Part shown: positions 1 through 7,600 of the stretch, one piece after another | Layout: each line of letters starts with the position of its first letter | Position numbering within the stretch: position 1 is the first letter of the stretch | NCBI RefSeq assembly: GCF_030371585.1 | Contig: NZ_JAUDCE010000023.1 | DNA: 41,106 nucleotides | Origin: Megamonas hypermegale_A | Lineage (GTDB): Bacteria; Bacillota; Negativicutes; Selenomonadales; Selenomonadaceae | Direction: 5' to 3' (one strand) | Notes under the pieces: model-generated | Seen by the model: only the letters and a program-made list of their open reading frames with translations | Told to the model about the DNA's origin: nothing | The model's database searches: none | Translations under genes and position numbers: made by a program

Positions 1-869
1 TGGGTCATTTGATTGCATTATTGACGGTTTTAATCTGGGGGACGACATTTATTTCGACGAAGATATTGCTGAAGGATTTTTCGCCGGTGGAGATTTTGCT
101 GATACGGTTTGTGCTGGGATTTTTGGTATTGACGGCGATTTATCCGCGCTGGCTGCCGTTTAAAGAAAAAAGGCAGGAGATATTATTTATGCTGGCGGGG
201 CTTTGTGGTATCTGTCTGTATTATCTGCTGGAAAATATCGCGCTTGTCTATACGCAGGCTTCCAACGTAGGCGTCATCATATCGGCGGCTCCGTTTTTCA
301 CGGCGATTGCGGCGCGTTTTATTATCGGCGATGAACGGCTGAACTGGAATTTTTTTGTCGGTTTCGTGCTTGCCATGATAGGTATCTGCTGTATAAGTTT
401 CAGCGGACAGGCGGCTTTGCAGTTAAATCCGCTCGGCGATATTCTGGCGCTTTTGGCAGCGATAGTGTGGGCGCTGTATTCGATACTCGTCCGTCTGCTC
501 AATCAGTATGACTGCAATATGGTGCAGGCGACGCAGCGGATTTTTGCCTACGGTATAATTTTCATGCTGCCGATTGCCTGTTATGACGGATTTGACGTGA
601 GTACTGATTTATGCCTGAAGCCGGTTAATCTGTTTAATCTGCTGTATCTTGGCATCGGTGCGTCGGCGCTTTGTTTCGTGCTGTGGAACTGGGCGGTAAA
701 ACTGCTCGGTGCGGTGAAGTCGAGCGTGTATATTTATCTTACGCCGGTAATAACGGTGGCTACAGCGTATATCGTGCTAGATGAACAGCTGGCGCCGGTC
801 GCACTTTGCGGCGTGTTTCTGACTTTGGCGGGGCTTGTTGTATCGCAGTACAGGGAGCTGAAAAAGTAG
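1..869 (+). CDS. DMT-superfamily (EamA) transporter, 5' end outside window
   Basis: Very hydrophobic protein of at least 286 residues with about ten membrane segments in two related halves, the layout of EamA/RhaT-type drug/metabolite transporters of the inner membrane. An early segment reads LIWGTTFISTKILL, the typical start of EamA repeat 1 (WG..F), and the second half has LGIGASALCFVLWNWAVKLLG followed by a YLTPV segment typical of repeat 2. The frame is open to the left edge (G-H precede the TTG at 9), so the true start probably lies upstream and the first few residues are missing. Substrate cannot be read from sequence; family members export amino acids or other metabolites. No clear terminator follows the stop codon. 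Confidence 0.85.
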   Translation, partial: GHLIALLTVLIWGTTFISTKILLKDFSPVEILLIRFVLGFLVLTAIYPRWLPFKEKRQEILFMLAGLCGICLYYLLENIALVYTQASNVGVIISAAPFFTAIAARFIIGDERLNWNFFVGFVLAMIGICCISFSGQAALQLNPLGDILALLAAIVWALYSILVRLLNQYDCNMVQATQRIFAYGIIFMLPIACYDGFDVSTDLCLKPVNLFNLLYLGIGASALCFVLWNWAVKLLGAVKSSVYIYLTPVITVATAYIVLDEQLAPVALCGVFLTLAGLVVSQYRELKK

Positions 870-884
870 GGAGGAATTATCTGT

Positions 885-941
885 GTGTTTACAAAATTAC
901 ATAAAATTTTAGCGAAGAGTTGGCTTAATCTTGAAATTTAA
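885..941 (+). CDS. possible 18-residue small ORF
   Basis: A strong Shine-Dalgarno GGGAGGA (869-875) directly after the transporter stop codon is followed 9 nt later by GTG and 18 codons (MFTKLHKILAKSWLNLEI). The SD has no other obvious client except a 9-codon frame at 883. The peptide is basic and amphipathic. It may be a real micro-protein, a leader, or the remnant of a deleted gene; no homology is claimed. Confidence 0.2.
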   Translation: MFTKLHKILAKSWLNLEI

Positions 942-959
942 AGTCATTTATGCTATATT
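931..959 (+). promoter_or_regulatory. sigma-A-type promoter of esterase operon
   Basis: TTGAAA (931-936), 17-bp spacer, TATATT (954-959), with a TG two bases before the -10. Predicted start about 966, some 58 nt before the first esterase gene. Confidence 0.7.
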
Positions 960-969
960 AGAGAACAAT

Positions 970-1000
970 ACTACAATATTTTATGATATTGTAGTTTTTA
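970..1000 (+). promoter_or_regulatory. promoter-proximal hairpin followed by T-rich run (attenuator or operator)
   Basis: Perfect 10-bp inverted repeat (970-979 / 986-995, core CTACAATAT), 6-nt loop, then TTTTATTTT. It lies at about +5 of the predicted transcript and before the gene, so it looks like an intrinsic terminator placed in the 5' leader. As DNA it could equally be a repressor operator. Confidence 0.5.
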
Positions 1001-1023
1001 TTTTGTGTTAAAGAGGTTAGATA

Positions 1024-1791
1024 ATGGTAGATATTTGGGATATTACTATACCGGAATTTACAGGCGAAGAAACGCGCAAACTGTATATCTATCTGCCGAC
1101 GTCGTATGACAGCGAGCAGGACAGACGGTATCCGGTACTGTATATGTTTGACGGACAGAATGTTTTTTTTGACAGCGAAGCGACCTATGGTAAATCATGG
1201 GGCATGAAAGACTACATGGATTATACCAATACGGAGATGATTATCGTGGCACCGGCGTGCAATCAGCATCCGGACAACGGCAGACTTAGAGAATATTCGC
1301 CGTTTACATTTAAAGACCCTGAATTCGGTACTATTAAAGGCTACGGCAAAATCACGATGAACTGGATAATCAATGAGCTCAAACCGGAAATCGACAAGGA
1401 TTTCCGCACGTTGCCGGACAGGGAGCATACGTTCATTGCCGGCAGTTCCATGGGCGGGCTCATGAGTCTGTATGCGATAACGAAATACAATCACGTTTTC
1501 TCCCGCGCCGGTATTTTCTCGCCGTCTGTCTGGGTAGGCGCGAACAGATTGGCAAAGATGATAAAAAATGCCGATATTGCGCCGGACACGGTGGTTTATA
1601 TGGATTACGGCGAACTGGAGCTCAGCAATCATAAGGACATGCTGCGCCAGTTTGTTAAAATTTCTTCTATATTAATGAAGAAAAATGTGCGGGTGAATAC
1701 CCGTATTGTGCCGAACGGTACGCACAGTGAAGCCAGTTGGGAAAAACAGGTGCCGTTTTTCCTGAATACGATTTTGTATGAACTGGAATAA
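1024..1791 (+). CDS. putative esterase (alpha/beta hydrolase, esterase D/IroE-type)
   Basis: A 255-residue cytoplasmic protein (no signal peptide) of the putative-esterase family (PF00756 type). The N-terminal strand region contains RRYPVLYMFDGQNVFFD, the usual entry of this family, and the nucleophile elbow is G-S-S-M-G with Ser142; the histidine is likely His234 in NGTHSEASW near the C terminus. The family includes enterochelin esterases and S-formylglutathione hydrolases, but the natural ester cannot be deduced. It is the first gene of an apparent three-gene operon with a second hydrolase and an ATP-grasp ligase, suggesting a role in making or opening a small peptide-like or ester metabolite. 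ATG start at 1024 follows AAAGAGGTTAG. Confidence 0.85.
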   Translation: MVDIWDITIPEFTGEETRKLYIYLPTSYDSEQDRRYPVLYMFDGQNVFFDSEATYGKSWGMKDYMDYTNTEMIIVAPACNQHPDNGRLREYSPFTFKDPEFGTIKGYGKITMNWIINELKPEIDKDFRTLPDREHTFIAGSSMGGLMSLYAITKYNHVFSRAGIFSPSVWVGANRLAKMIKNADIAPDTVVYMDYGELELSNHKDMLRQFVKISSILMKKNVRVNTRIVPNGTHSEASWEKQVPFFLNTILYELE

Positions 1792-1917
1792 CACAGAGTA
1801 TAAGCTTATCTAGCTGCAAAGCGGTCTGTATATTTAAATATGGGCTGTTTTGCGGCGATGGGCTTGATATAAATAGTTGAATAATTTGAAAAACTTTTTG
1901 CAAAGGACAGTGATGAA

Positions 1918-2670
1918 GTGGATACACAGTATTTTAAATGGTACAGCCCGCATTTGAACCGCGATATGGAGATTAAGGTATACGGCTGGGGAGGCCGGCC
2001 GGTGCTTTTTATTCCATGTCAGGACGGCAGATTTTTCGATTTTGAGAATTTTCATATGGCGGATGTCTGGGCGCGCTGGATTTACGAAGGACAAGTAATG
2101 GTTTTCTCTATTGATACGATGGATAAGGAAACCTGGTCAAATAAAAACGGCGACCCGCGCTGGAGAGCCGAACGCCATGAACAGTGGATGAATTATATTA
2201 CGGATGAAGTCGTGCCGTTTATGCGCGACGTGGTGAACAGACACAACGGCTGGACGGGATATCCGGGCGTAATGGTGTTCGGCTGCAGTCTCGGGGCGAC
2301 ACATGCGGTCAATCTGTTTTACCGCCGACCGGATTTGTTCGACAGATTGTTGGCGCTGAGCGGTATTTATACAGCGGAATACGGCTTTGACGGCTATATG
2401 GACGATATTGTCTACAACAATTCGCCGGTGCATTATCTTGCCAATATGCCGAATGACCATCCGTACATTCCTTTGTACAATTTGAAAAAATCCGTTATTT
2501 GCGTAGGGCTGGGACCGTGGGAAGTCCCGGATTCTACAAGACAGCTGCACGGGATTTTGCAGGCGAAAGGCATTAATACATGGGTTGATTACTGGGGCTT
2601 TGACTGCAGCCATGACTGGTATTGGTGGTATCGCCAGGTGGAATATTTCGTGCCGTATTTATTAAGTTAA
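1918..2670 (+). CDS. putative esterase (alpha/beta hydrolase)
   Basis: A 250-residue second alpha/beta hydrolase of the esterase type. The nucleophile elbow is FGCSLGA (Ser124) and the C-terminal histidine is probably His232 in CSHDWYWW. The protein opens with a beta-rich segment (YSPHLNRDMEIKVYGWGGRPVLFIP) and is rich in Trp and Tyr. The GTG start at 1918 is chosen because AAAGGA (1902-1907) lies 10 nt upstream and an overlapping ATG at 1913 is out of frame. It is not closely similar to the preceding esterase, so the pair is not a simple recent duplication. It lies 34 nt upstream of the ATP-grasp gene and is probably cotranscribed with it. Confidence 0.8.
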   Translation: MDTQYFKWYSPHLNRDMEIKVYGWGGRPVLFIPCQDGRFFDFENFHMADVWARWIYEGQVMVFSIDTMDKETWSNKNGDPRWRAERHEQWMNYITDEVVPFMRDVVNRHNGWTGYPGVMVFGCSLGATHAVNLFYRRPDLFDRLLALSGIYTAEYGFDGYMDDIVYNNSPVHYLANMPNDHPYIPLYNLKKSVICVGLGPWEVPDSTRQLHGILQAKGINTWVDYWGFDCSHDWYWWYRQVEYFVPYLLS

Positions 2671-2704
2671 AATATTAAAAGCATGAGAGAAAAGGGGACA
2701 TAGT

Positions 2705-3898
2705 ATGAAGAATTTTATTTTTATCTCGCCGAACTTTCCAGAGAACTACTGGCATTTCTGCCGTGAGCTGAAAAATAACGGGCTTAATGTATTGGGCATT
2801 GGGGATGCGCCGTATGACCATCTGACGCAGGATTTAAAAGACAGCCTCAATGAATATTATAAAGTCGGCAGTCTGGAAAATTACGACGAAGTGGCTGGCG
2901 CAGTCCAGTTTTTTATCAATAAGTACGGTAAAATCGACTGGCTCGAATCGAACAACGAATACTGGCTGGAACGCGATGCTCGCCTTCGCACTGATTTTGG
3001 CATTGACAGCGGTTTTAAAAACGAAGACATGCCGCGCATTAAGTATAAATCGAACATGAAGGCATATTATGCCAATGTCGGCATTCCGACGGCACGCTAT
3101 CATTTGGTGGATACATGGAGAGGCTGCGTTGATTTTGCCAATACGGTCGGCTATCCTGTAATCGTAAAACCAGATAACGGCGTGGGCGCAAGCAGCACGT
3201 ATAAACTTAACGACGAAAGCGAACTGAGCTATTTCTTTGCGACGAAAAATTCCTGCGTGCAGTACATAATGGAAGAATATATCTACGCGGAAGTAAATTC
3301 GTATGATGCCATTATCGACTCGCACGGAAATCCGATATTCGAAATCGGCAACGTGACGCCGATGTCCATCATGGATATCGTGAACAATGCCGATAACAGT
3401 ATTTTCTATATCGTGAAGGAACTGCCGGAGGATACGCGCCGATTGGGCAGAGCTACGGTGAAGAGCTTCGGCGTAAGAAGCCGTTTCGTGCATTTTGAAT
3501 TTTTCCGCCTGCTCAAGGATTATGAAGGGCTCGGCAGACAGGGCGAGTTAATCGGTCTGGAAGTAAATATGCGCCCGTGCGGCGGCATCAGTCCGGATAT
3601 GATGAATTTCTCGCAGAGCACGGATGTGTATAAAATCTGGGCGGATATGATTGCGTACGACTCTTCGCTCAAAGGCATAGGACAGACGGCATACTGCGCT
3701 TTTGCCGGTCGCCGCGACGGTAAGAATTTCATCATGAGCAATGAACAGATAATGGAAAAATACGCTGCCAATATGAAGATGTCCGGCCGCGTAGCTGACG
3801 TGCTTTCCGGTGCTATGGGCAATCAGATGTTTATCGCCACCTTCCCGACGAAAGAGGATATGGACAGATTTTATAACGATGTGCTTGCCTGCTGGTAA
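2705..3898 (+). CDS. ATP-grasp domain protein (carboxylate-amine ligase-like)
   Basis: A 397-residue protein with an N-terminal Rossmann-like preATP-grasp region (FIFISPNFPENYWHFCREL) and a central ATP-grasp fold: the nucleotide lysine segment GYPVIVKPDNGVGASSTYKL near residues 148-168, then VQYIMEEYI, and the metal-binding EVNMRPCGG at 286-294 (Glu286, Asn288). Such enzymes couple ATP hydrolysis to ligation of a carboxylate to an amine or thiol through an acyl phosphate. The substrate is unknown. As last gene of an esterase-esterase-ligase operon it is the likely bond-forming enzyme of that unit, with the two hydrolases acting on its product or precursor (inference). A rho-independent terminator follows 37 nt after the stop. 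Confidence 0.85.
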   Translation: MKNFIFISPNFPENYWHFCRELKNNGLNVLGIGDAPYDHLTQDLKDSLNEYYKVGSLENYDEVAGAVQFFINKYGKIDWLESNNEYWLERDARLRTDFGIDSGFKNEDMPRIKYKSNMKAYYANVGIPTARYHLVDTWRGCVDFANTVGYPVIVKPDNGVGASSTYKLNDESELSYFFATKNSCVQYIMEEYIYAEVNSYDAIIDSHGNPIFEIGNVTPMSIMDIVNNADNSIFYIVKELPEDTRRLGRATVKSFGVRSRFVHFEFFRLLKDYEGLGRQGELIGLEVNMRPCGGISPDMMNFSQSTDVYKIWADMIAYDSSLKGIGQTAYCAFAGRRDGKNFIMSNEQIMEKYAANMKMSGRVADVLSGAMGNQMFIATFPTKEDMDRFYNDVLACW

Positions 3899-3935
3899 AA
3901 TTTTTTATCTGTAAGTTAGAGTTGGCTGGAATTAC

Positions 3936-3965
3936 AAAAGCCGGAGCTTTGCGCTTCGGCTTTTT
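3936..3965 (+). terminator. rho-independent terminator of esterase/ATP-grasp operon
   Basis: Stem AAAAGCCGGAGC / GCTTCGGCTTTTT with one G-U pair, ending in a T run, 37 nt after the ATP-grasp stop codon. Confidence 0.85.
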
Positions 3966-3985
3966 GTCTGGCGAAAATATTTTTG

Positions 3986-3994
3986 TGTTATAAT
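3986..3994 (+). promoter_or_regulatory. extended -10 promoter of the rpiR-type gene
   Basis: TG-T-TATAAT (3986-3994), an extended -10 with no good -35, 33 nt before the regulator start codon. Confidence 0.5.
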
Positions 3995-4026
3995 ATAAAC
4001 AAATTGTTTTTAATGGGGTAGTTTTA

Positions 4027-4875
4027 ATGGATAATCAGACAATGCTTGACCGGATATTTGCGGGGTATGACGGTTTTTTCGCTTCGGAAAAGAAAATTGC
4101 CGGTTATATTATGGAAAATCATAAAAAAGTAATCAATATGACGATTAAGGAACTGGCGAAAGAATGCGGCGTGAGTGAAGCGTCTATTTCCCGCTTTTGC
4201 AAAAAATGCGGCGCGCAGAGTTTTCATCATTTGAAAATTGAATTGGCGCGCGAACGTATGGCAACGGATAAAAATGTAAAAGTTTCCAACGATATAGCGC
4301 GGGATAATATACCGCAGTCGCTGCGAAATATTTTGGCGAATAAAATTGAGGAACTGACGGCGACGATAAATATGATTGACCCGGCGGAGCTGAATGAGAT
4401 TTTAAACAGAATACAAAATGCGCGTACGGTTCAGGTGGTGGCTGTCGGCAATACAATTCCGGTGGCGATGGACTGTGCTTTTAAATTCAACGAGATAGGC
4501 ATACCGACCGTTACGGGCTCAATCTGGGAGACGCAGGCGGCGTACAGTCTGAGCCTTAGAGAAGATGATGTGCTGATTGCCATATCCAATTCGGGCGAAG
4601 CTAGCAAGATTTTCACTTTGGTGCAGTTGGCGAATGAGCGCAATGTGACGACTGTCGGCATTACGAACAATAAAAATTCGGCAATCGGCCGAGCCGTTAA
4701 ATATCATATACAGACGGCGACGCGCGAAAAATTGTTTTTGAATGAATTCTGTTTTTCGCGTATATCCGCCGCGACAATAATAGAAATTTTATATCTGTTT
4801 TTGACCATAGGGCAGAAAGATGCCTATGCAAGACTTAGTAAATGCGAAGAGCTGTTTGCTGCTGAGAAATTATAA
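4027..4875 (+). CDS. MurR/RpiR-family transcriptional regulator
   Basis: A 282-residue regulator with an N-terminal HTH_6 domain (about 1-77; helix-turn-helix in IKELAKECGVSEASISRFCKK) and a C-terminal SIS sugar-phosphate-binding domain (about 120-250; VVAVGNTIPVAMDCAFKF and AISNSGEASKIFTLVQLA). RpiR proteins sense phosphorylated sugars and repress or activate carbohydrate genes. The next genes are rpiA, a Gfo/Idh oxidoreductase and a HAD phosphatase, so this protein most likely controls them, possibly through the palindrome in the rpiA promoter. It has its own terminator, so it is transcribed separately from rpiA. Confidence 0.92.
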   Translation: MDNQTMLDRIFAGYDGFFASEKKIAGYIMENHKKVINMTIKELAKECGVSEASISRFCKKCGAQSFHHLKIELARERMATDKNVKVSNDIARDNIPQSLRNILANKIEELTATINMIDPAELNEILNRIQNARTVQVVAVGNTIPVAMDCAFKFNEIGIPTVTGSIWETQAAYSLSLREDDVLIAISNSGEASKIFTLVQLANERNVTTVGITNNKNSAIGRAVKYHIQTATREKLFLNEFCFSRISAATIIEILYLFLTIGQKDAYARLSKCEELFAAEKL

Positions 4876-4897
4876 GAGCGGCCAGCTCTTTTTTTAT
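4874..4897 (+). terminator. rho-independent terminator after the RpiR gene
   Basis: AAGAGC-ggcca-GCTCTT followed by a T run; it begins at the stop codon and abuts the -35 of the rpiA promoter. Confidence 0.8.
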
Positions 4898-4925
4898 TGA
4901 CAATAATAAATTATTATGGTAAGTT
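4897..4925 (+). promoter_or_regulatory. rpiA promoter with a perfect palindrome in its spacer
   Basis: TTGACA (4897-4902), 17-bp spacer, weak TAAGTT (4920-4925). The spacer holds a perfect 7-1-7 palindrome, ATAATAA-A-TTATTAT (4903-4917). A protein bound there would compete with RNA polymerase. The neighbouring RpiR regulator is the obvious candidate, but the AT-only palindrome could be chance or a Fur/PerR-type site. Confidence 0.5.
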
Positions 4926-4991
4926 AAATGCGTAAATGAATTTCATATAAAAAAATTACAAGAAAATAATTTTATTAAAGGCTGTGTTACA

Positions 4992-5654
4992 ATGAAAAAA
5001 CAATGTGCCAAAGAAGCTTTAAAGCTGATTGCGGACAATATGACCGTTGGTCTCGGCGGTGGCAGTACGATTGGTTATCTGATTGAGTATATTAAAGAAA
5101 CCAATCTGCATGTAAAAGCCGTTACGCCTTCATATAATACGGCGGTTTTGTGCAAGGTGGCGGGGATTAGCGTTGTGCCGACGTATTTGGCAAGTCATCT
5201 TGATATAGCATTTGACGGCTGTGATGAAGTGGATTTAAATCTGAATGCGCTGAAGAGCGGCGGCGCTATTCATACAAAAGAAAAAATTATTGCCTCGATG
5301 GCGGCTAAATACGTTCTGCTTGTAGATGAGACGAAAGTGACGGAACGACTTTCGTTTAAATATCCGGTGGCGATTGAAGTGATACCGGAAGCGGTAAGTT
5401 ATGTAAAGGAAAAACTTCAGTGCACGGCGGAAAAAGTGCAGCTGCGGCAAAGCGGAGCGAAAGACGGCGTGACTGTCAGCGACAACGGCAATATGATAAT
5501 CGATGCGTATTTTGGCGATGTAAAAAATGTGAAGGAACTTAATCGGATGCTGCTGATGACGGCGGGCATTGTAGATACATCGCTGTTTTACCAGATTGCG
5601 GACATGGCGATAGTGGCGGGAAAAGACGGTATACATATAATAAGAAAGGATTGA
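4992..5654 (+). CDS. rpiA: ribose-5-phosphate isomerase A
   Basis: A 220-residue protein with the RpiA signatures: phosphate loop LGGGSTIGYLIEYI (21-34), DGCDEVD (75-81, usually DGADEID) and KSGGAIHTKEK (88-98) with the catalytic acid and lysine region. It interconverts ribose-5-phosphate and ribulose-5-phosphate in the cytosol (non-oxidative pentose phosphate pathway). Length matches the family. ATG at 4992 has AAAGG 11 nt upstream. It leads a probable operon with a Gfo/Idh dehydrogenase and a HAD phosphatase (next start 5 nt after the stop). Being placed behind an RpiR regulator suggests a dedicated sugar-use context, perhaps an additional rather than the only RpiA. Confidence 0.93.
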   Translation: MKKQCAKEALKLIADNMTVGLGGGSTIGYLIEYIKETNLHVKAVTPSYNTAVLCKVAGISVVPTYLASHLDIAFDGCDEVDLNLNALKSGGAIHTKEKIIASMAAKYVLLVDETKVTERLSFKYPVAIEVIPEAVSYVKEKLQCTAEKVQLRQSGAKDGVTVSDNGNMIIDAYFGDVKNVKELNRMLLMTAGIVDTSLFYQIADMAIVAGKDGIHIIRKD

Positions 5655-5659
5655 AGAAA

Positions 5660-6628
5660 ATGAAGTACAACTGGGGAATTGTCGGAACGGGCTGGATTGC
5701 GCATGAAATGGGACAGGCGCTGAAGAACGTGAACGGCACAATTTACGGCGTATGCAGCGGCAAAATCGCTAATGCGCAGAAATTCGCCGACGAGTTTAAT
5801 GTTGAACATGTTTACGCTGATACAAAGGCGATGTTTGCCGATGAAAATATCGATATAGTCTATATTGCCACGCCGCATAATTCGCATTATAAAATCATGA
5901 AAGAAGCGCTTTTGCAGGGCAAGCATGTTTTTTGTGAAAAAGCGATTACCGTTAATGAAAAACAGCTGGAAGAGTGCTATACTATTGCTGAAGAAAAAAA
6001 TCTCGTTATCTGTGACGGTACGACCATACTGCATATGCCCCTGTATAAAAAATTAAGAAAAATCGTAGCAGACGGTGTATTGGGAAAAGTCAAAATGGTG
6101 CAGGTCAATTTCGGCAGCTGCAAAGAATATGACGTGAATAACAGATTTTTTTCTAAAGAATTAGCCGGCGGAGCGCTACTTGATATCGGCGTATATGCCG
6201 TTTCCTTTGCCCGCTTTTTTATGCGTAGTAAGGCTGATGTCGTGCTGACTACGGCGAATTATTTTGAAACGGGCGTGGATGAGACTTCCGGTATTATTCT
6301 GAAAAATCCGGAAGGAGAGATGGCGGTAATCGCGCTCACCATGCGTGCCAAACAGCCGAAGCGCGGTATTGTCGCCTGTGAACACGGGTATATCGAAATA
6401 AACGAATATCCGCGCGCCGCCGAAGCTGAGATTGTCTATACGGCGGACGGTCGCAGGGAAAAAATAAGCGCAGGCGAAAGCAAAAAAGCGCTGGAGTATG
6501 AAATGACGGATATGGAAAATTATGTGGATACAAAAGGCGGCAGAGAAAACATGCAGATAGTGCGCGATGTTATGGCGACACTGACGGCAATACGCAATCA
6601 ATGGGGGATGAAGTATGAATTTGAGTAG
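5660..6628 (+). CDS. Gfo/Idh/MocA-family NAD(P)-dependent oxidoreductase
   Basis: A 322-residue protein with an N-terminal Rossmann fold (WGIVGTGWIAHEMGQAL, GxGxxA-like) and the C-terminal alpha/beta domain of the family (GGALLDIGVYAVSFARFFM). The usual catalytic-region EKP motif reads CEKAITV here, an unusual Pro-to-Ala change. Such enzymes oxidise or reduce sugars, inositols or related polyols; substrate not deducible. The ATG at 5660 is preferred over an in-frame TTG at 5651 because AAAGGA (5645-5650) then sits 9 nt upstream. It overlaps the next gene by 14 nt, so the two are translationally coupled. Confidence 0.9.
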   Translation: MKYNWGIVGTGWIAHEMGQALKNVNGTIYGVCSGKIANAQKFADEFNVEHVYADTKAMFADENIDIVYIATPHNSHYKIMKEALLQGKHVFCEKAITVNEKQLEECYTIAEEKNLVICDGTTILHMPLYKKLRKIVADGVLGKVKMVQVNFGSCKEYDVNNRFFSKELAGGALLDIGVYAVSFARFFMRSKADVVLTTANYFETGVDETSGIILKNPEGEMAVIALTMRAKQPKRGIVACEHGYIEINEYPRAAEAEIVYTADGRREKISAGESKKALEYEMTDMENYVDTKGGRENMQIVRDVMATLTAIRNQWGMKYEFE

Positions 6629-7418
6629 AAAATATTTCTTTTTTGATATCGACGGTACACTGACGGATGAAGCAACGAAAAAAATCGTACCGAGTGCTTT
6701 GGCGGCATTGCAGAAACTGCAGCAGGCGGGCCATTTCGTAGCGATTGCAACGGGGCGTGCGCATTATAAAGCGAGAACGTTCATGGAGGAAGTGGGACTG
6801 CATAATATGGTATGCTGCGGCGGCGGTGCACTGGTAGTAAATGATAAACTGGTTCATAATAAACCATTCGATTTGGAAACGGCGAAGGCTTTGATAAAAC
6901 AGGCGGATGAACTGGGTTACGGTGTACTTTTGATGCTGGACGATTCGATTGACGTTTATGCGAAAAATGATAAATTCCGTCAGCAGGTGGGAGAACGTCA
7001 GGAACCGACCAATTATATAATCGACCCGAACATGGATTATGATAAATTGACGAAAGTCATGAAAATTTATGTATCGATTAGTGCTGAGGAAGAATATAAA
7101 CTGACACTCAAAGATACGCTGGGACATCTGCGCTACGTGAAAGATTATCTGATGTTTCAGTATGATGAGAAGCACCAGGGAATTTTGGATATGCTTGACG
7201 TAATACACGGTGATAAAAAGGATGTTGTTGTTTTCGGTGATGATTACAACGATTTGGTTATGTTCGACAAAGACTGGATGAGTATTGCCATGGGCAATGC
7301 CTGTGATGCTCTCAAGGCAAAAGCTGATTTCGTAACGAAGAAGAATGTGGAGGACGGTATTTACTACGCCTGTGAAAAATTCCATTGGTTCGATAACGTT
7401 GAGCTTGAGTGCCGGTAA
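6615..7418 (+). CDS. HAD-superfamily (Cof type IIB) sugar phosphatase
   Basis: A 267-residue HAD hydrolase: motif I FFDIDGTLTDE (nucleophile Asp in DxDGTLT), motif II-like IATGRAHY, a C2B cap in the middle, and motif IV VVVFGDDYNDLVMF. Cof-type members dephosphorylate sugar phosphates and related small molecules. The start overlaps the end of the Gfo/Idh gene with its SD (GGGGG) inside that gene. Last gene of the rpiA operon, with a terminator directly after it. Together the operon could isomerise, reduce and dephosphorylate a pentose derivative (inference). Confidence 0.9.
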   Translation: MNLSRKYFFFDIDGTLTDEATKKIVPSALAALQKLQQAGHFVAIATGRAHYKARTFMEEVGLHNMVCCGGGALVVNDKLVHNKPFDLETAKALIKQADELGYGVLLMLDDSIDVYAKNDKFRQQVGERQEPTNYIIDPNMDYDKLTKVMKIYVSISAEEEYKLTLKDTLGHLRYVKDYLMFQYDEKHQGILDMLDVIHGDKKDVVVFGDDYNDLVMFDKDWMSIAMGNACDALKAKADFVTKKNVEDGIYYACEKFHWFDNVELECR

Positions 7419-7435
7419 TAGATAAATACAGTTGA

Positions 7436-7474
7436 AAATCCTGTGAATGCAGTTATGCTTTGCAGGATTTTTTT
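7436..7474 (+). terminator. rho-independent terminator of the rpiA operon
   Basis: AAATCCTG / CAGGATTT stem with a 19-nt loop and a T run (7468-7474). Confidence 0.7.
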
Positions 7475-7487
7475 ATCGTAAAATTAT

Positions 7488-7562
7488 TGATAATAATAAT
7501 CAGTGTTGACAAAATAAAATTTGAGTGATAATATATAAATAAGAAATTGATAAATATTATCA
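7488..7562 (+). promoter_or_regulatory. ahpC promoter flanked by two Fur/PerR-like boxes
   Basis: Strong promoter TTGACA (7506-7511), 17-bp spacer, TAATAT (7529-7534). Box 1, TGATAATAATAATCA (7488-7502), lies just before the -35; box 2, TGATAAATATTATCA (7548-7562), lies just after the predicted start and is the core of a perfect 9-3-9 inverted repeat. Each differs at one position from the 7-1-7 consensus TGATAATNATTATCA of the Fur family. The downstream genes are peroxide-defence genes, so PerR is the best guess, Fur the alternative. Confidence 0.7.
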
Positions 7563-7600
7563 ATTAACAAGAAGTATTTTTTATTACGGAGGATTTTAAT

